Positions 18,460 through 26,831 of a DNA stretch of 38,808 nucleotides are shown piece after piece (position 1 is the stretch's first letter; every line of letters begins with the position of its first letter). The stretch is taken from assembly GCA_037718865.1 (NCBI GenBank), contig JBBJMP010000036.1:1-38808 (forward strand), in the 5' to 3' direction. The notes beneath the pieces are model-generated. The model made no database searches and was not told the origin of the DNA. It was given only the letters and a program-made list of their open reading frames with translations. A program made the translations under genes and the position numbers. Source of the stretch: JADCRZ01 sp037718865 (GTDB lineage: Bacteria; Bacteroidota; Bacteroidia; Chitinophagales; Chitinophagaceae).

Positions 18460-19581
18460 ATGAAAAAATTAATATCAGCTTCCATTTTTCTTATGTTGTT
18501 TTCTTCGAGCCTGATAAACGCTCAGCAGGTCCGGCTTATTGATGCAAAGGCTTCAAAAGAAACCGGTGCCCTGTTTAGAAACCTTCATGAATTAGCAAGA
18601 AAGCATACGCTTTTTGGCCATCAGCACGCCACAGAGTATGGGCGGGGATGGTCAGGGGATTCAAACCGGTCAGACGTTAAATCGGTTACCGGCTCTCACC
18701 CGGCAGTCGTTGGGGTTGATTTCAGCGGATTTTCCGGCCGGTCGCCGGAAGCCATTCAAAAAGCCAAAGAAGAGGTGAGAAAGATCGTTATAGAAACTTA
18801 CAACCGCGGGGGTGTTGTCACAGCAGCCTGGCATTTTAGTAATCCTGTGTCGAAAGGCGGTTTCTACTGGGTGGATACGGTTTCCCTGCCTGCGGTAAGA
18901 TATATCATACCGGGCGGGGAGGCTCATAATAAATACAAAGAGATTTTAAGAGGACTAGGCGAATGGGCCAATAGTCTTCGTGGGGCGGACGGACAGTTGG
19001 TTCCTCTTATCTTTCGCCCTTTTCACGAGTTCGACGGAGGATGGTTTTGGTGGGGAAAACCACATGCAACCCGGGAAGAATTTATTTCATTATGGCGTTT
19101 TACGGTTTCTTATTTAAGGGACAGCCTGAACGTGCATCAGTTTATCTATGCCTTTTCACCGGATAATAAATTCAATAGCGAAGCAGAATTCCTGGAAAGG
19201 TATCCCGGCGATCAATGGGTAGACCTCGTAGGCATGGATAACTACGGAGATATGGGCCGTGACCGCTACGATCTGGAAACCGCAGCGAAAAAATTGAAGA
19301 TCGTATCCAACTATGCACGCAAGTCAGGTAAACTGGCTGCGTTCACTGAAACCGGCCTGGAGTCTATTCCAAATACCTCCTGGTGGACGGGCACCTTGTT
19401 AAAAGTGATGAAAACCAAAGACATGCGCCTCTGTTATGTGCTCGTCTGGCGCAACGATGTGCGCAGTCCGACACATTATTATGCGCCGTACCCAGGTCAC
19501 GTAAGCGTGCCTGATTTTATCAGCTTTTATGATGATCCGTACACCTTATTTGAGAAGGACCTCAAAAATATATACCGGTAA
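18460..19581 (+). CDS. GH26 endo-beta-mannanase
   Basis: This 373-residue secreted enzyme hydrolyses beta-1,4-mannan backbones. The signal peptide is MKKLISASIFLMLFSSSLINA, cut before QQ. The (beta/alpha)8 domain has the family's HQHATEYGRGW, the acid/base Glu190 in RPFHEFDGGWFWW, the VGMDNYGD block, and the nucleophile Glu297 in FTETGLE. The length is that of a single-domain mannanase with no binding module. An AGGAGA-like ribosome site lies about 14 bases before the start. It is convergent with the alpha-galactosidase gene (21 bases between stops). Together the two could strip and cut galactomannan. Confidence 0.95.
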   Translation: MKKLISASIFLMLFSSSLINAQQVRLIDAKASKETGALFRNLHELARKHTLFGHQHATEYGRGWSGDSNRSDVKSVTGSHPAVVGVDFSGFSGRSPEAIQKAKEEVRKIVIETYNRGGVVTAAWHFSNPVSKGGFYWVDTVSLPAVRYIIPGGEAHNKYKEILRGLGEWANSLRGADGQLVPLIFRPFHEFDGGWFWWGKPHATREEFISLWRFTVSYLRDSLNVHQFIYAFSPDNKFNSEAEFLERYPGDQWVDLVGMDNYGDMGRDRYDLETAAKKLKIVSNYARKSGKLAAFTETGLESIPNTSWWTGTLLKVMKTKDMRLCYVLVWRNDVRSPTHYYAPYPGHVSVPDFISFYDDPYTLFEKDLKNIYR

Positions 19582-19602
19582 AGATCGAGCCATGCAAATC
19601 GA

Positions 19603-21831
19603 TTATTTCATTTCTTTCACTTCAAGGATCACGCTTTGCCTCCTTGCATTCACCAGCGGATTTATGCCAATCGTCATCAGGTAGTTGCCGGTGTAAGATG
19701 CATCCGCCGGCAGACTTGATTTTGTACCAGGGTAAAGGTTGACCTCTTTAACAGCGTATTTTTTCTCCGGGTTCAGGCCCTTCAGCGTAATAGGAGATAA
19801 GCTGCCGTCTCCGTAACGGTTGCTGGTCATGTAATTGAATATGATGGCCTTGTCTCTCGGCTCGTTTACAAACATCAACGAAGCCAGGCTGCTTTCCCAG
19901 GGACTTACCAGCCGGTACAGATCTCCATGCCACACTATATCGCTGAACGACTTATAAGTTTGAACCGCCTGCTGGCAAAAGGCCAGATCAGCCTCGTTCA
20001 GATGGCTCACCACAATGTCAAACCCCAACTTTCCCATCATGGCAACGTCGGTGCGGTACTTGATCGGTTGCTTACCCCAATCGGTGACGTGGTTGCAGTG
20101 AGATATGGCAGGAAAAAAGTGCGAGTACTCCCACTGAATGAAAACGCGCTCCAGAGGATCCGTATTATCGCTTAACCAGAATTCAGTAAAATATTTGAGG
20201 GCGCCGTAATCTACCCTGCCGCCACCGCCCGAACACAGCATCATAGCGACCTTCGGGTATTTTGCCCTTACCTTTTCCAGCACCTTATACAATCCCTGTA
20301 CATAATCCACATAAAGATGAGACTGCTTTTTCAGGTAAGAAGAGTAGGCATTGTAGATTACCGCATTGCAATCCCACTTAATGAAGGCCAGGTCAGGATA
20401 TTTGGTAAATAGGGTATCCATTACGCCAAAAACAAAATCCTGCACTTTGGGATTACTTAAATCAAGCACAAGCTGGTTGCGGTACAAATGTTCCTCCCGG
20501 CCTGGTTGACGAATGATCCATTCCGGGTGTTTTTCGTATAACTCGCTTTTTGGGTTTACCATCTCGGGCTCTACCCAGATTCCGAATTTGACCCCGTTGG
20601 ACTGTGCTTCTTTAACCAGGTAGCCGATCCCGCTTGGCAGTTTAGTTTTGTTTTCCTGCCAATCACCCAAACCCGCACGGTCATTATTGCGGGGGTATTT
20701 GTTGGCAAACCACCCATCGTCCAGTAGAAAAAGGTCAACACCCAGTTTTTTAGTATCTCCGATCAATGCGGAGAGCTTGCTTTCACTAAAATCAAAATAG
20801 GTTGCTTCCCAATTATTAAGCAAAGTAAGCCTTGAGCCGTTTCCATCCAGGATACGGTATTTTCTGGCCCAACGGTGCAGGTTACGGCTGGCCTCTCCCT
20901 TCCCATTCACTGAATAGGTGTACAGGAAAGCCGGCGTGGTAAATGTGGTGGAAGGAGCCAAAGAATAATCAGCCGCAAAATCATTGATGCCTGCAATCAG
21001 TCGAAGGTTGTTTAAGGGATCCACCTCCAGGTCTACCCGGAAGTTCCCCGACCATTCTATTGAGCCCATCAGCACCCTGCCCTCATCTTCTGTAGCCGGT
21101 TTATTAAATGACACCATGAAACTGGGTGGCTGGTATAAATGAGCCCTTGTTCCCAGCTTTGAATCCAACACCTTGATGCCTGGAGTTAGTTTGTATTCCT
21201 CAGGCTGCATTTCTTTGGCCCAATCCCCATGATAGTGTTTTAGCCAGTATTCTCCGGCAGAGAAGTAAAGGTTGGCAGAAGCGTATTTATTAAGCGTCAC
21301 GTTGCTCTTCTCAGTATGTTTGATCACTGCGTACTGCTCAACCACATCTTCCCTGTAATAGGCCTTATACATCAGCGTTACTTCAAACGCATATACGGGA
21401 TCTCTGAGAAGGATGCTGGTTACAGATACATTATCATCCAGCTTTTGAAGGCTACTGCTTACATACTGCAGGTCAAGAGAGGTATTCCCGTCAGCATGGG
21501 TCACCAGAATGGCAGGCTCAACAAGATTACGTGAGCCACCAGGAGTGTAGGCCGCATTTAATATACCTGAGTAATCATCCCCGCGTCTGAACATCGGGGG
21601 TATTAACCGGTACTCATCGGCGTTATTTAATTTGGAGCCGAAGTAGATGATGCCTACCCGCTTATCGTTACCCACCTGCAAAGCGAGGGCATGATGAAAA
21701 GTTTCAATGGTGATTACCTGTTTTACCTGAGCATGAACAGGCAATACAAAAAGGGCAACACAAGCAATTACCAGACTCCGGATGTTTACTAAAGAAAACA
21801 GGTAAGAAAAAGTGTACAGTTTAATGGGCAT
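19603..21831 (-). CDS. GH36 alpha-galactosidase, secreted
   Basis: This 742-residue enzyme would remove alpha-1,6-galactosyl side groups. A hydrophobic segment ending VLPVHAQ (about 18-35) suggests export. The N-terminal beta-sandwich is followed by a (beta/alpha)8 barrel with FLLDDGWFANKYPRNND, GIWVEPEMVNPKSELY, the nucleophile Asp487 in FIKWDCN, the CSGGGGRVDYG block, and the acid/base Asp555 in WLSDNTDPLERV. All are diagnostic for GH36. Length matches the family. The gene stands alone on its strand, opposite the mannanase, so any coordinated use with GH26 would rely on separate promoters. Confidence 0.95.
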   Translation of the reverse strand: MPIKLYTFSYLFSLVNIRSLVIACVALFVLPVHAQVKQVITIETFHHALALQVGNDKRVGIIYFGSKLNNADEYRLIPPMFRRGDDYSGILNAAYTPGGSRNLVEPAILVTHADGNTSLDLQYVSSSLQKLDDNVSVTSILLRDPVYAFEVTLMYKAYYREDVVEQYAVIKHTEKSNVTLNKYASANLYFSAGEYWLKHYHGDWAKEMQPEEYKLTPGIKVLDSKLGTRAHLYQPPSFMVSFNKPATEDEGRVLMGSIEWSGNFRVDLEVDPLNNLRLIAGINDFAADYSLAPSTTFTTPAFLYTYSVNGKGEASRNLHRWARKYRILDGNGSRLTLLNNWEATYFDFSESKLSALIGDTKKLGVDLFLLDDGWFANKYPRNNDRAGLGDWQENKTKLPSGIGYLVKEAQSNGVKFGIWVEPEMVNPKSELYEKHPEWIIRQPGREEHLYRNQLVLDLSNPKVQDFVFGVMDTLFTKYPDLAFIKWDCNAVIYNAYSSYLKKQSHLYVDYVQGLYKVLEKVRAKYPKVAMMLCSGGGGRVDYGALKYFTEFWLSDNTDPLERVFIQWEYSHFFPAISHCNHVTDWGKQPIKYRTDVAMMGKLGFDIVVSHLNEADLAFCQQAVQTYKSFSDIVWHGDLYRLVSPWESSLASLMFVNEPRDKAIIFNYMTSNRYGDGSLSPITLKGLNPEKKYAVKEVNLYPGTKSSLPADASYTGNYLMTIGINPLVNARRQSVILEVKEMK

Positions 21832-22134
21832 GTTTGATAATTTAATAGCAAGGATACCGGACGGCTTCCGGCTGGTGCCGGTTTTGCAAATTTACGGGAA
21901 GAAGGTACGGATTGATCCCGTATCAACGTAGACTTATTTACGTATTATCAAAAATAGGGCAGAAGGTGTGGTCTGCAAGTAACAAACGGCTTCACATGCT
22001 GAACCATGTCCAGTAACCAGACCGAAATTCCCGTAGAGGGAAGGCGATGCCTATGCCGGCCGTAGCTGCCCGTATAAATCAACCTGGACTAACATTTGAC
22101 CTATTCAAACATCTTTAATCTAAAATTGAGCCTT
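21832..22134. other. Intergenic leader region before the first micro-ORF
   Basis: About 300 bases with no ordinary gene. A short hairpin TTCCC-gtag-AGGGAA lies near 22029-22043, and short GC-rich inverted pieces follow (GCCTATGCCGGCCGTAG). The stretch may carry the leader of the micro-ORF transcript that begins after it. Confidence 0.4.
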
Positions 22135-22200
22135 ATGGAACTGGTACTTCACCTTGGATCGTTTTTTCCCGTTAGCGAACTGGTATTCCAAGCCAGGTAA
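22135..22200 (+). CDS. Micro-ORF A, 21 residues
   Basis: The frame encodes MELVLHLGSFFPV followed by SELVFQAR. A second frame at 22422 encodes almost the same N-terminal 13 residues with six synonymous codon differences and one conservative change (F/L). This pattern points to selection on the peptide rather than on DNA. Both are preceded by AAATTGA about 10 bases before the ATG. A terminator-like hairpin follows at 22223-22257, so this could be a complete small transcription unit. Function is unknown. A regulatory leader peptide or a small amphipathic membrane peptide are options. Confidence 0.45.
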   Translation: MELVLHLGSFFPVSELVFQAR

Positions 22201-22222
22201 TAACAGGTTAAGAAAGTTCACC

Positions 22223-22257
22223 AAGAGCACCGGCGGTCATGGCCTGTGCTCTTTTAT
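22223..22257 (+). terminator. Rho-independent terminator-like hairpin after micro-ORF A
   Basis: AAGAGCAC pairs with GTGCTCTT (8 bp), and the loop can pair further as GGC/GCC. The 3' arm runs into TTTATT. Placed 22 bases after the micro-ORF stop, it fits a plus-strand terminator. Confidence 0.6.
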
Positions 22258-22419
22258 TGACAAACCATTTGAGCAGGAACTTTATATTGACCTGGATCAG
22301 TTGCGGGCATGATAAAGAATAGTTCTGTTACATAGTAAGGTCAGTAATCCAGTCTGAACAGGCTACGTTTATAGGAAGTAAATAATTAAGGTAATAAATA
22401 CATTTATTAAATTGAAAAC

Positions 22420-24651
22420 TTATGGAACTCGTACTTCATCTCGGATCTCTCTTTCCGGTCGTAGGACTGGTATGGCAGGATCAGCAATTCCAATAATTTG
22501 CTTTGCCCTGATAATAGTGCTATTTGCAGAGTCGTTAATAGTATAGTCTAATCCCATATTATACAACATAAACGCCCATTTGTCTGCCTGCTCTTCAATG
22601 ATCTTAGATGTGGGTTTTCCTGCACCGTGACCAGCTTTGGTTTCAATCCTTATCAATACAGGATTATTGCAGCTTTGCGCTTCCTGCAAAGTTGCTGCGA
22701 ATTTAAAGGAGTGTGCAGGAACAACCCTGTCATCATGGTCGGCAGTTGTAACCATAGTTGCCGGGTAACATGCCCCTTTTTTTATTGCATGCACAGGAGA
22801 ATATTTGTACAGATAATTAAACATTTCTTTGCTGTCCTCAGCAGTGCCAAAGTCATAAGCCCAGCCGGCACCTGCAGTAAATTTATGATAGCGAAGCATA
22901 TCCATTACGCCAACAGCAGGAAAGCAAACACGGTAAAGATCCGGTCGCTGCGTCATGCAGGCGCCAACCAATAATCCCCCGTTAGAACCACCAGAAATCG
23001 CAAGATAATCCGTCGAAGTATACTTTTCTTTGATAAGGTATTCTGCTGCCGCAACGAAATCATCAAATACATTCTGTTTATTCATTTTGGTGCCCGCATT
23101 ATGCCATTCATCGCCATACTCACCGCCACCTCGCAAATTAGGTACGGCATAAATGCCGCCATTCTCCATAAATACTACATTGCTTACGCTAAATGCAGGT
23201 GTAAGGCTTATATTGAAACCGCCATAACCGTAAAGCATCAAGGGATTTTTGCCCTTTTGCTGCATGCCTTTTTTGTAAGTGATCATCAGAGGTATCTTGG
23301 TGCCGTCTTTGGAGGAATAAAAGACTTGTCTGCTCTCATAATTTTCCGAACTGAATTTTACAGCGGGTTTTTTATAAACAGAAGACTGACCTAGTGCAAT
23401 ATCGTATCTAAAAATCGTTGGTGGGTAAACATAAGAAGTGAAGCTGTAATATAGTTCTTTCTCTTCACGCTTGCCGCTGAAGCCACCGGCACTACCCAAT
23501 CCTGGCATCGTTATGGCACGCTCCTGCTTTCCGTCAAGATTATATTGATATACTTCTGTTACAGCATCTTTGAGATACTGTGCAAAGAGCTTTCTTCCTC
23601 CGGTTGAAACCGTAAGGGGAAATTTGGTTTCTGGAATCAGGTCTTTCCAGTGTTCAGGAGTAGGTGTTACTGCATCAGTTACTACAAGCTTGCGGTTAGG
23701 CGCCTTCAGGTTAGTAAAAATGTATAATCGGCCGTTTTCGGCATAAGCAACACCTTGCTCTGATTTAAAATCTGTTACAATAGGTACGATTCGCGAATTA
23801 GATTGAGAAAGATCCTGTATGTACAATTCATTTCCATACGTTGCATTAGCCGCAGATATTACCAGGAAGTTTTGATCTTCGGTGAGATAAGCTCCGATAT
23901 AGCGACGGGGCGTAGCCTCCCCTCCGAAGATGAGCTGGTCTTTAGTTTGCGAAGTTCCCAGTTTATGATAGAATAGTTTATGAAGTTGCGTTTTACCTGA
24001 AAGCGTGCTGCCTTCCGCAGGTTTATCATAGCTGCTGTAATAGAACCCATCGTTGCCTCGCCAGGCAAGTCCGCTAAATTTTACGTCACGCAGTGTATCG
24101 TCAAGTTGTTGCTTTGTGCTGGTATTTATAATGATGACTTTTCGCCAGTCCGAGCCGCCTTCTGAAATCAGATAGGCAGCAAGAGAGCCGTCTTTTGTAA
24201 AATCGATTCCTGCAAGAGAGGTTGTGCCATCGGGTGAAAACTTGTTGGGATCCAGGAACACTTCCTGAGCAACATCTGATTTCTGGCGGTATAAAATAAA
24301 TTGATTCTGCAGCCCGTTGTTTTTATAGTAATAGGTATAACCGCCCTCTTTGAAGGGAGCAGAGTATTTTTCATAATTCCATAATGAAGTGAGTCGTTTT
24401 TGAATAGCATCCCTGAAAGGTATCCTTGTAAGGTATTCTTGCGTAACGGCATTTTCTCTTTGTACCCAGTTATTTGTTTCACCTGCCGTGTCGTTTTCAA
24501 GCCAGCGGTATGGGTCTGCTACTTTAGTTCCAAAAAATAGATCAACCTGCTCCGAAGTTTTTAAGGAAGGATACTTACCATTGAAAGCACCCGGCTTTTG
24601 AGCGACTATGGTGAAGCTTAACAGAAGTAAGAATCCGGAAAAAATTTTCAT
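22420..24651 (-). CDS. S9A prolyl oligopeptidase, secreted
   Basis: This 743-residue serine peptidase cleaves after proline in short peptides. The signal peptide is MKIFSGFLLLLSFTIVA, cut before QKPG. The N-terminal propeller domain begins at YRWLEND, and the C-terminal alpha/beta hydrolase carries the nucleophile Ser556 in AISGGSNGGLL, the Asp region TTADHDDRVVP, and the His in TKAGHGAGKP. Family members usually stop a few residues after the segment corresponding to WAFMLYNMGLDY. Here about 40 further residues follow, the last 25 or so encoded opposite micro-ORF B. The gene is flanked by a 23-bp near-identical repeat, which suggests it was inserted here. It follows the caspase gene on the same strand after about 130 bases. 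Confidence 0.93.
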   Translation of the reverse strand: MKIFSGFLLLLSFTIVAQKPGAFNGKYPSLKTSEQVDLFFGTKVADPYRWLENDTAGETNNWVQRENAVTQEYLTRIPFRDAIQKRLTSLWNYEKYSAPFKEGGYTYYYKNNGLQNQFILYRQKSDVAQEVFLDPNKFSPDGTTSLAGIDFTKDGSLAAYLISEGGSDWRKVIIINTSTKQQLDDTLRDVKFSGLAWRGNDGFYYSSYDKPAEGSTLSGKTQLHKLFYHKLGTSQTKDQLIFGGEATPRRYIGAYLTEDQNFLVISAANATYGNELYIQDLSQSNSRIVPIVTDFKSEQGVAYAENGRLYIFTNLKAPNRKLVVTDAVTPTPEHWKDLIPETKFPLTVSTGGRKLFAQYLKDAVTEVYQYNLDGKQERAITMPGLGSAGGFSGKREEKELYYSFTSYVYPPTIFRYDIALGQSSVYKKPAVKFSSENYESRQVFYSSKDGTKIPLMITYKKGMQQKGKNPLMLYGYGGFNISLTPAFSVSNVVFMENGGIYAVPNLRGGGEYGDEWHNAGTKMNKQNVFDDFVAAAEYLIKEKYTSTDYLAISGGSNGGLLVGACMTQRPDLYRVCFPAVGVMDMLRYHKFTAGAGWAYDFGTAEDSKEMFNYLYKYSPVHAIKKGACYPATMVTTADHDDRVVPAHSFKFAATLQEAQSCNNPVLIRIETKAGHGAGKPTSKIIEEQADKWAFMLYNMGLDYTINDSANSTIIRAKQIIGIADPAIPVLRPEREIRDEVRVP
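22422..22496 (+). CDS. Micro-ORF B, 24 residues, antisense to the peptidase 3' end
   Basis: It encodes MELVLHLGSLFPV followed by VGLVWQDQQFQ. It is paralogous to micro-ORF A at 22135. The last codons of the S9 peptidase lie exactly opposite it, and the peptidase stop codon overlaps its ATG. The downstream part (after about 22481) may not be its original end: the copy at 24721-24743 continues with sequence (ATAACAAGG) that is more like the tail of A (AATAACAGG) than B's own tail is. It may therefore be a truncated gene. Confidence 0.4.
   Translation: MELVLHLGSLFPVVGLVWQDQQFQ
22459..22481. repeat. Direct repeat, left copy, flanking the S9 peptidase gene
   Basis: The 23-base sequence beginning TCGTAGGACTGG matches 24721-24743 at 22 of 23 positions, including 18 identical bases in a row (GGACTGGTATGGCAGGAT). 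The copy lies inside micro-ORF B. Confidence 0.8.
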
Positions 24652-24720
24652 AATACCTGGTTTCTAAATAAATATAATAAATTATCAATACATATGAAAA
24701 GAATTAGACAAATCAAAAAC

Positions 24721-24743
24721 TCGTTGGACTGGTATGGCAGGAT
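24721..24743. repeat. Direct repeat, right copy, flanking the S9 peptidase gene
   Basis: This is the second copy of the 23-base repeat at 22459-22481 (22 of 23 identical). It lies between the peptidase start and the caspase stop. Downstream of it ATAACAAGGCTGGTT resembles the end of micro-ORF A (AATAACAGGTT). Confidence 0.8.
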
Positions 24744-24780
24744 AACAAGGCTGGTTGCATAAGCCGGGTGTCCCAGTGGT

Positions 24781-26767
24781 CTACTTCTTCGGCGTGATCT
24801 CAAAAAACAGGTTAAACATGCTTCCATCTGCATTGCTTGCACTAGTTTCCTGGCTTCCGCGGGTTGCTGCCTGATAGGACATCTTTACCAGCTCTTCGAG
24901 GACGGTAAAGCTGCCCCTGGTTCCGCCTCCTTGTGTGGTAGCAATTCCTTCCATGTCGATTTCCTGTGTGGAAACGAATATTTTGAGGATTTCAATGCCA
25001 TAAGGCGGTCCAATCGTACAAACCCTGTTGAAGAGCCGGGATGTTCCTTTTTCAATCTTTAAATCACTGGGGTATAAATATTTCTGTTTAAAGGGAAGCA
25101 CAGGGTTAATAACCCCATTCGGTTGTATGTCAAGGATATTGATATACACCGGCTTATTGCCTGTGTTTTTAACCAAAAGCATAAACTGATCTCCTTCGGT
25201 AAAAGAATAATTTCCGTTAATGCTCTTTGTGTCTATTTGTGCCAGGTCTGGCTGGCCATCAATCATAGGAACAAGTTTTATCTCTACTGTGTTATTCAAA
25301 TCCTTTATTTCAAGCACTTGCAGAAACTTATACTGAAGATAACGCTGCACTATTTCTTTTAATTCATTCTGGTCGGCGTTAACGGTCCTGGCAGTGCTAA
25401 ACAAGTGGCCATTTGAAGCTATCAATATGGAATCCTTGAGTTTTCCTTTTTTGATTAGCAACTCGGGTTCGCCTTCAAACGTAATGAGTGGTAAATCTTT
25501 TAAGGCGTTTTTTATCGAGTAGATCTCTGATGCCGAAAACGATTCAGCTAATTCGTCCGTTACTAAACCAACGGTTACAGGACGAATGCTGTAAACGGGG
25601 TTGGTTATAAATACCCAACCTGAAGCAGGTTGCATTAAGCCCGGATCATTATCCAGTTGTACAATGGCTGTATAACATTCCGCTTTAGCCACTGTTCCCT
25701 TAGCAAGCGCCGTTGCTTTAGCAGGGTCGATCGTACCACTTTTATAAACAGCTACGGTTGCTCCTACGTCCAGCCCGGATAACTTACCCGACTTAATTAC
25801 CAGGGACCTGCCATCCAATTCTTTTATTTCCGCATATGGTTTTTGGTGAACGAATTTTCCGCCAAACAGCATCCGGTCAATGCCGTTGCCTTCCAGGACC
25901 GGATTTTGGAACGGAACTGCCGCGTGCATGGCCGAATGAACTTTTGCAAAGATGGAACGGTAGGTTGATCCGGGATCCAGGTTTTCGAAAACCTTGCTCA
26001 CCGCATAGGTTAATAACCCGACTCCCTGCCCTGCGTCGTCATAGGTTTCATAATTTAATTCATTAGCCCTGGAGGCTGCGAATACGACATAAGTTGCCAG
26101 GGTCATTTCATCGGATGCCGATACATCACGTTCACGGAAAATGCCGGCAGTATCTCCATGCGATGATTTACTTGTTTTAAAATCCTTTGAAACAAGAGGA
26201 AGCCCGCCACCCCTGACTTTGGCAAGTCCACGGGTTGCGCTTCCTGAATGGCATAAATCAAGAAAAACGACTACGTCTCCATTTTTACCGATCTTTCTTC
26301 TGAGTTTGTCGATATGGTTTCCAAACCGGTCATCCCTGAAGTATGCCGCCTGGTCTTTTTGATAATTTTTTGAATGGGAAGGACTAACAGCATGATAAGT
26401 GGCGATCGCTTCATCCAGGCCATCAGGTTCATCATCATTATCATCTTCAACCTGTGCGCCATGCGATGAAACATAGATGGCTGCAACATCGTCCGATTTG
26501 GCTTCATCTATGAGTCCGTTAAGTGCGTCCGATATTCCTTCCGGCGTTGCAGCCGCATCAGTTACAGTTTTGATATTTTTTTCTTCGAAGCCTTGCTTAA
26601 ATAGTGTCGACTTGATATACGTTACATCTCTGATGCTTGAAATTGGTAGCCAGCCACCTTTTTCCGGGTAATTTCCAATTGCAATGATGAGGGCGTGTTT
26701 TTGTTTGACCCGGCGCTGATTGCAATTCCGCTATAATGAATAGCAGTAGTAGGCACTTGCTTCGCAT
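24781..26767 (-). CDS. Secreted caspase-family (C14) protein with DUF4384-like domain, frameshifted after the signal peptide
   Basis: The p20-like caspase domain is intact: KHALIIAIGNYPEKGGW, catalytic His in YVSSHGAQVEDD (codon 26461-26463), and catalytic Cys in FLDLCHSGSATRG (codon 26251-26253). About residues 440-520 form a DUF4384-like beta domain with GDQFMLLVKNTGNKPVYIN. This frame has no usable start: it is closed by a TAG near 26731. One frame over, an ATG at 26767 opens a good signal peptide, MRSKCLLLLFIIAELQSAPG-Q-T-K, which runs into the domain if one base is removed from the A5 run at 26698-26702 (giving G-Q-T-K-H-A-L-I-I). The joined protein would be about 661 residues with His102 and Cys172. 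It follows the TPR membrane protein by 64 bases, in an apparent operon with the sigma factor. The shift may be a sequencing error, decay, or real slippage. Confidence 0.85.
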
Positions 26768-26831
26768 AAAGCTTAGGTTATTAATGAATATCTAAAAATG
26801 TGTACCCACGACTTTCACTGATCGATGTATA

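Noticed and set aside
24658..24765. 22-codon frame MKRIRQIKNSLDWYG... on the plus strand
   Set aside because: It crosses the repeat copy in a different frame from the micro-ORFs, and shows no paralogue.
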